A DNA stretch of 35,349 bases, taken from NCBI GenBank assembly GCA_002363095.1, contig DEWC01000116.1, forward strand, positions 1-35,349. Direction: 5' to 3'. Source of the DNA: Ruminococcaceae bacterium UBA3220. GTDB taxonomy: Bacteria > Bacillota > Clostridia > Oscillospirales > Acutalibacteraceae. Positions 32,377 to 35,349 of this stretch are shown here, one piece after another; the stretch's first letter is position 1, and every line of letters begins with the position of its first letter. The notes beneath the pieces are model-generated. The model had not been told where the DNA came from. It saw only the letters and a list, made by a program, of their open reading frames with translations, and searched no databases. The position numbers and the translations under genes were made by a program.

Positions 32377-32559
32377 TTATTCGGAAATTTCTCTGACTTG
32401 ACGGCCGTTATACTTACCGCAAGCAAGACAAATTCTGTGAGGACGCTTATAAGCACCACAGTCGGGGCATCTTACCAATGCCGGTGTGTCCAACTTCCAA
32501 AGATTGTTTCTTCTCTTGTCCCTTCTTGCTTTCGAGGTTTTTCTCTTAGGTACTGCCAT
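32377..32559 (-). CDS. rpmF: 50S ribosomal protein L32
   Basis: A 60-residue L32 beginning MAVPKRKTSKARRDKRRNN, with the zinc-binding pairs C31/C34 and C44/C47. GGAGG lies upstream of the ATG. It is preceded by yceD on the same strand, the classic DUF177-rpmF pair. Confidence 0.97.
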   Translation of the reverse strand: MAVPKRKTSKARRDKRRNNLWKLDTPALVRCPDCGAYKRPHRICLACGKYNGRQVREISE

Positions 32560-32592
32560 TGTTTATTCCTCCTTAAACGATTATGTGAAATT

Positions 32593-33090
32593 TCAGTTAT
32601 CAAGTAGTTCTTTGAGTTTGGCAAGACGCGGGTCGACATCATCATTTTTGCATTCACAACTACCCTCATTTAAGTTCTTCCCGCAGGATAAACAGTATCC
32701 CTTGCATGTCTCACTGCAAAGGTGTTTTCGCGGAAGACTTAAGAAAACTTCGGTAAATACGAGTTCGTCCACATCGAGCATCATATCGGGTACCGTGATA
32801 ATAGTGTCGCTTTCCTCACCTTCTATGGAGGTGGCAAGCATCCTTTCAAACTCAACGCCGTAATCACTTACGGTATCGGTGCCGCAACGGTCGCAGGGAG
32901 CGGAAAACGAATAATTCATTTCAAGATAGAGGTTTACGACTCCGGCACGGTTATATACCCTGCCTTTTACCGAAACGGGGGTTTTGAGCGGATATCCACC
33001 CGCATAATCGGTATCACTCATATCAAGAGTATAATCAATCTCAATCTCTTTTCCTTCGTTCGCGAAAACGCTTTTAAGGTCTAAAACCAT
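32593..33090 (-). CDS. yceD: YceD family protein (DUF177)
   Basis: A 165-residue protein with the DUF177 pattern: beta-rich N-terminal half, then a CDRCG motif, FTEVFLSLPRKHLCSETCKG and CLSCGKNLNEGSCEC near the C-terminus. The last two form a likely zinc site. Homologues are co-encoded with L32 and implicated in 23S rRNA or large-subunit biogenesis. The ATG at 33090 has AAGGTG 7 nt upstream; a longer in-frame start would cross the consensus promoter at 33131-33159. Confidence 0.93.
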   Translation of the reverse strand: MVLDLKSVFANEGKEIEIDYTLDMSDTDYAGGYPLKTPVSVKGRVYNRAGVVNLYLEMNYSFSAPCDRCGTDTVSDYGVEFERMLATSIEGEESDTIITVPDMMLDVDELVFTEVFLSLPRKHLCSETCKGYCLSCGKNLNEGSCECKNDDVDPRLAKLKELLDN

Positions 33091-33130
33091 ATTCCGCACC
33101 TTTCCATGCAAACATAATGGCACATCTAAG

Positions 33131-33159
33131 ATTATATATTTGTCAGTACGGTTTGTCAA
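33131..33159 (-). promoter_or_regulatory. Consensus sigma-A promoter of yceD-rpmF
   Basis: On the minus strand, TTGACA (33154-33159) and TATAAT (33131-33136) with a 17-bp spacer: both hexamers are exact consensus. Confidence 0.9.
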
Positions 33160-33198
33160 GTATTTATTTGTTGTAAATCCCGTCAAAATAAAATAAAG

Positions 33199-33227
33199 TT
33201 GAAAAAATACCGAAAGTATGATAGAAT
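33199..33227 (+). promoter_or_regulatory. Sigma-A promoter of the Xer recombinase gene
   Basis: TTGAAA (33199-33204) and TAGAAT (33222-33227), 17-bp spacer, divergent from the yceD promoter. Confidence 0.7.
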
Positions 33228-33275
33228 TGTTAAAAGATTATGAAAAGGAAACGGAAATGTTTGCATCGTTAGATT

Positions 33276-34283
33276 ATGAAACATGAAATTTTACTGTCAT
33301 CTCCGCCGGTTATACGAGATTTTTTGACTTACAGCGAAACGATTAAAGGTAAATCCGCCCGCTCGGTTGATGAATACTATCTCGACCTTCAAACTTTTTT
33401 CAGATATCTTCTTCAAATAAGAGGCAAGGTTGATATGTCTACACCGTTTGAAGAGATTTCGATTTCTTCGGTCGACGCCGAGCTGATTTCTTCGGTTACC
33501 GTTTCCGACCTTTACTCATTTATAGTTTTTTGCAAAAACTCACGCGACAACAGCGCGGCTACCAGGGCGAGAAAAACCTCAACCCTCAGAATATTCTTTA
33601 AATACCTCACAAATCAAATCCATCTCATTGATGTTAATCCCGCCGAAATGCTGGACTCTCCGAAGGTCAAGCAGTCATTACCGAAGCACCTTACTTTGGA
33701 AGATTCGTTAAATCTTCTCAACTGCGTTGACGGTCCGTATAAAGAGCGCGATTACTGTATTCTGGTGTTGTTTTTAAACTGCGGTATGCGTCTTTCCGAG
33801 CTTTGTGGCATTAACATAAGCGATATCCGTTCCGACGGCACTTTAAGACTTCTCGGGAAGGGGAACAAAGAACGAATTGTTTACCTGAACGATGCCTGCC
33901 GTGATGCCATCAGAGCATATATGGCGGTTCGCCCGAATGACAGTATTAACCCGAGCGACAAAAACGCCCTGTTTATAAGTCGCAACAATAAACGAATAAG
34001 CAACAAAACGGTGCAGTATATCGTAAAAAAATACCTTGAAAAGGCGGGACTTGGCGGTCAAGGGCTTTCAACACACAAATTAAGGCACACCGCCGCAACC
34101 CTTATGTATCAACACGGCAATGTCGATATCCGTGTTCTTAAGGATATTTTGGGGCATGCTAATTTGGGTACTACCCAGATTTACACGCATATTTCAGATA
34201 ATCAGATAAAAAACGCGATAGACTCAAACCCTTTATCAAATGTTAAACTTAAAAACCACTCTGTTACGGAGGAATCAAAATGA
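33276..34283 (+). CDS. Tyrosine recombinase, XerC/XerD-like
   Basis: A 335-residue tyrosine recombinase. The N-terminal SAM-like DNA-binding domain (about 8-115) precedes a catalytic domain with all active residues: Arg in GMRLSEL, Lys in LGKGNKER, His-x-x-Arg in THKLRHT, His in LGHANLG and the nucleophile Tyr in TTQIYTHIS. Length and continuity fit a chromosome-dimer resolvase rather than a phage integrase, and no other mobile genes flank it. The ATG at 33276 lacks a clear SD; a 9-codon open frame with its own GGAA box overlaps it (33257-33286). It overlaps degV by 4 nt (ATGA). Confidence 0.92.
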   Translation: MKHEILLSSPPVIRDFLTYSETIKGKSARSVDEYYLDLQTFFRYLLQIRGKVDMSTPFEEISISSVDAELISSVTVSDLYSFIVFCKNSRDNSAATRARKTSTLRIFFKYLTNQIHLIDVNPAEMLDSPKVKQSLPKHLTLEDSLNLLNCVDGPYKERDYCILVLFLNCGMRLSELCGINISDIRSDGTLRLLGKGNKERIVYLNDACRDAIRAYMAVRPNDSINPSDKNALFISRNNKRISNKTVQYIVKKYLEKAGLGGQGLSTHKLRHTAATLMYQHGNVDIRVLKDILGHANLGTTQIYTHISDNQIKNAIDSNPLSNVKLKNHSVTEESK

Positions 34284-35140
34284 GCGAAAAAATAATATTT
34301 TCATCCGACAGCACCACCGATTTAGGTCCCGAGCTTAAAGAAAGATACAATATTCACATTCTCCCGTTAAGCGTTACATTGGGCGACGATATGTTTAAGG
34401 ACGGTGTTGATATCGACGCCGAAAAGATCTATGATTATCATAGCAAAACCGGAATTCTGCCTAAAACTTCCGCCGTTAATGTTGAGGAGTATCTTGACTA
34501 CTTCAAAAGCATTAAGGAGGAAGGCGCCGCAATAATTCACTTTTCGTTGGGTTCTGACCTTTCCTCTTCCTGCAACAACGCCTTTATCGCCGCGAGCGAG
34601 TTTGAAGATGTTTATGTTGTCGATACCAAAAACCTTTCTACGGGAGGCGGACTTATGGTACTCGCCGCCTGCGATTTGGCTGAGCAGGGTCTTTCTGCAA
34701 AGGAAATTGCCGAAACGGTTCAGAATATGTGGAACAGGGTCGACGCCTCGTTCGTTATCGATAGTCTTGAATATCTCTACAAAGGCGGAAGATGCTCTGC
34801 TTTATCGGTTCTCGGAGCAAACCTTTTAAAACTTAAACCTTGCATTGAGGTTAAAAACGGCAAAATGGGCGTTGGAAAGAAATATCGCGGAAAGTACGCA
34901 GAGGTTCTTAAAGAGTATGTTAAAGAGCGTCTTGAAAATATTGAAGGCATCGAGAAAAACCGTGTATTTATCACCCATGCAGGTTGCGACGAAGCAATCG
35001 TTAAAGAATTGGTAGAACTTGTAAGAGGTTATAATTATTTCGACGAGGTTTTCTCGACACGGGCAAGCTGTACCATTTCATCCCATTGCGGAAGAAACAC
35101 TCTCGGAATTTTGTTTATCAGAAAATCACCGATTTCCTGA
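34280..35140 (+). CDS. DegV family fatty-acid-binding protein (FakB-like)
   Basis: A 286-residue DegV protein. It begins KIIFSSDSTTDLGPELKERY, with KTSAVNVEEYLDYF, IHFSLGSDLSSSCNNA and SLEYLYKGGRCS as family landmarks, and a two-domain alpha/beta architecture. FakB proteins present fatty acids to the kinase FakA, whose acyl-phosphate product feeds PlsY, which is also encoded in this window. No fakA is visible here, so the ligand role is inferred from the family. It starts in the ATGA overlap with the recombinase stop, with GGAGG 10-12 nt upstream. Confidence 0.93.
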   Translation: MSEKIIFSSDSTTDLGPELKERYNIHILPLSVTLGDDMFKDGVDIDAEKIYDYHSKTGILPKTSAVNVEEYLDYFKSIKEEGAAIIHFSLGSDLSSSCNNAFIAASEFEDVYVVDTKNLSTGGGLMVLAACDLAEQGLSAKEIAETVQNMWNRVDASFVIDSLEYLYKGGRCSALSVLGANLLKLKPCIEVKNGKMGVGKKYRGKYAEVLKEYVKERLENIEGIEKNRVFITHAGCDEAIVKELVELVRGYNYFDEVFSTRASCTISSHCGRNTLGILFIRKSPIS

Positions 35141-35159
35141 TTTTGAATAGAATGTATAA

Positions 35160-35226
35160 GGGCACAAAACGGATATCCTGTATCGGCGGTAAGTCAGGGC
35201 TTACCCTTGAATAACCGATAACGCCC
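35160..35226 (+). other. Nested inverted repeats, possible structured RNA
   Basis: GGGC (35160-35163)/GCCC (35223-35226) encloses TATCGG (35181-35186)/CCGATA (35215-35220), which encloses GGTAAG (35188-35193)/CTTACC (35200-35205), followed by CTTTTATAT. No known riboswitch consensus was recognised, and no clear promoter is visible upstream. Confidence 0.4.
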
Positions 35227-35239
35227 CTTTTATATAGAA

Positions 35240-35266
35240 CCCCCCGCCTGACGGCGGGGGGTTTTA
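35240..35266 (+). terminator. Strong intrinsic terminator
   Basis: CCCCCCGCC-TGAC-GGCGGGGGG, a perfect 9-bp GC-rich stem followed by TTTT. It closes the xer-degV transcription unit. Confidence 0.88.
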
Positions 35267-35332
35267 GCTTGTCGAAAAAGTCGACAAGCTCTTGGACGGG
35301 AATGCCGTTCGCCGAAAATGAAACATTTTCGG
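35266..35332. repeat. Two short palindromes after the terminator
   Basis: AGCTTGTCGA/TCGACAAGCT (35266-35290) and CCGAAAATG/CATTTTCGG (35312-35332) are perfect inverted repeats with 5- and 3-nt spacers, like those at 3192-3425. No gene is seen in 35141-35349. Confidence 0.7.
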
Positions 35333-35349
35333 ACTGCACTCTACTCCCG

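Noticed and set aside
33276..34283. The tyrosine recombinase as a mobile-element integrase
   Set aside because: No attachment-site repeats, tRNA or phage/plasmid genes are nearby; the length and setting fit a Xer-type housekeeping recombinase.

Overview
The window reads as a chromosomal segment of an endospore-forming, probably gut-associated Clostridia member (Oscillospiraceae/Ruminococcaceae-like, moderate GC). The grounds are spoIIE with a Spo0A-type promoter, a Firmicutes-style rimP-nusA-ylxR-ylxQ-infB-rbfA operon, Zn-ribbon L28 and L32, PlsY/GpsA and FakB/DegV-type lipid genes, a YtrA-type GntR regulator with its ABC transporter, and SD sequences of the GGAGGTGAT type. The organism assignment is inference from gene content. 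No prophage, insertion sequence, CRISPR array, rRNA or tRNA was found.

Layout. 1-1940: the end of mscL (with a C-terminal zinc ribbon), then ttdA-ttdB. 2007-3500: an accessory island with an AT-rich possible acyltransferase, a promoter-driven structured RNA of about 170 nt on the minus strand (2936-3105), and a block of short palindromes and tandem repeats. 3507-5960 (minus): gntR, ABC ATPase and permease, then tspO behind a hairpin. 6083-7122: an alpha/beta esterase convergent with a 55-residue FeoB-associated Cys-rich membrane peptide. 7190-13225: spoIIE, a gene fusing an XRE DNA-binding domain to phosphoglucosamine mutase, and a zinc-ribbon/PASTA membrane protein whose kinase domain has lost its catalytic residues.

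13300-21305 is the rimP-nusA-rnpM-ylxQ-infB-rbfA-nrnA-truB-ribF translation/RNA operon, with an attenuator-like hairpin in its leader. 21310-26353 holds envelope genes: a lipoprotein, a DUF1015 protein, an SLH-anchored glucosaminidase and a cohesin-like membrane protein. 26410-33090 is mostly minus strand: dCMP deaminase, HAD phosphatase, rpmB, gpsA, plsY, der, a PDZ/radical SAM/DUF512 protein, rpmF and yceD. 33276-35140 (plus) has a Xer-type recombinase and a DegV protein, followed by a hairpin-rich non-coding end.

Most genes are housekeeping. The points most worth a second look are the unassigned small RNA, the HTH-GlmM fusion, the PASTA pseudokinase beside spoIIE, the 22-bp-spacer spoIIE promoter with phased 0A-like boxes, and hairpins that lie directly on the ribosome binding site of the next gene (tspO, ttdA, HAD phosphatase).
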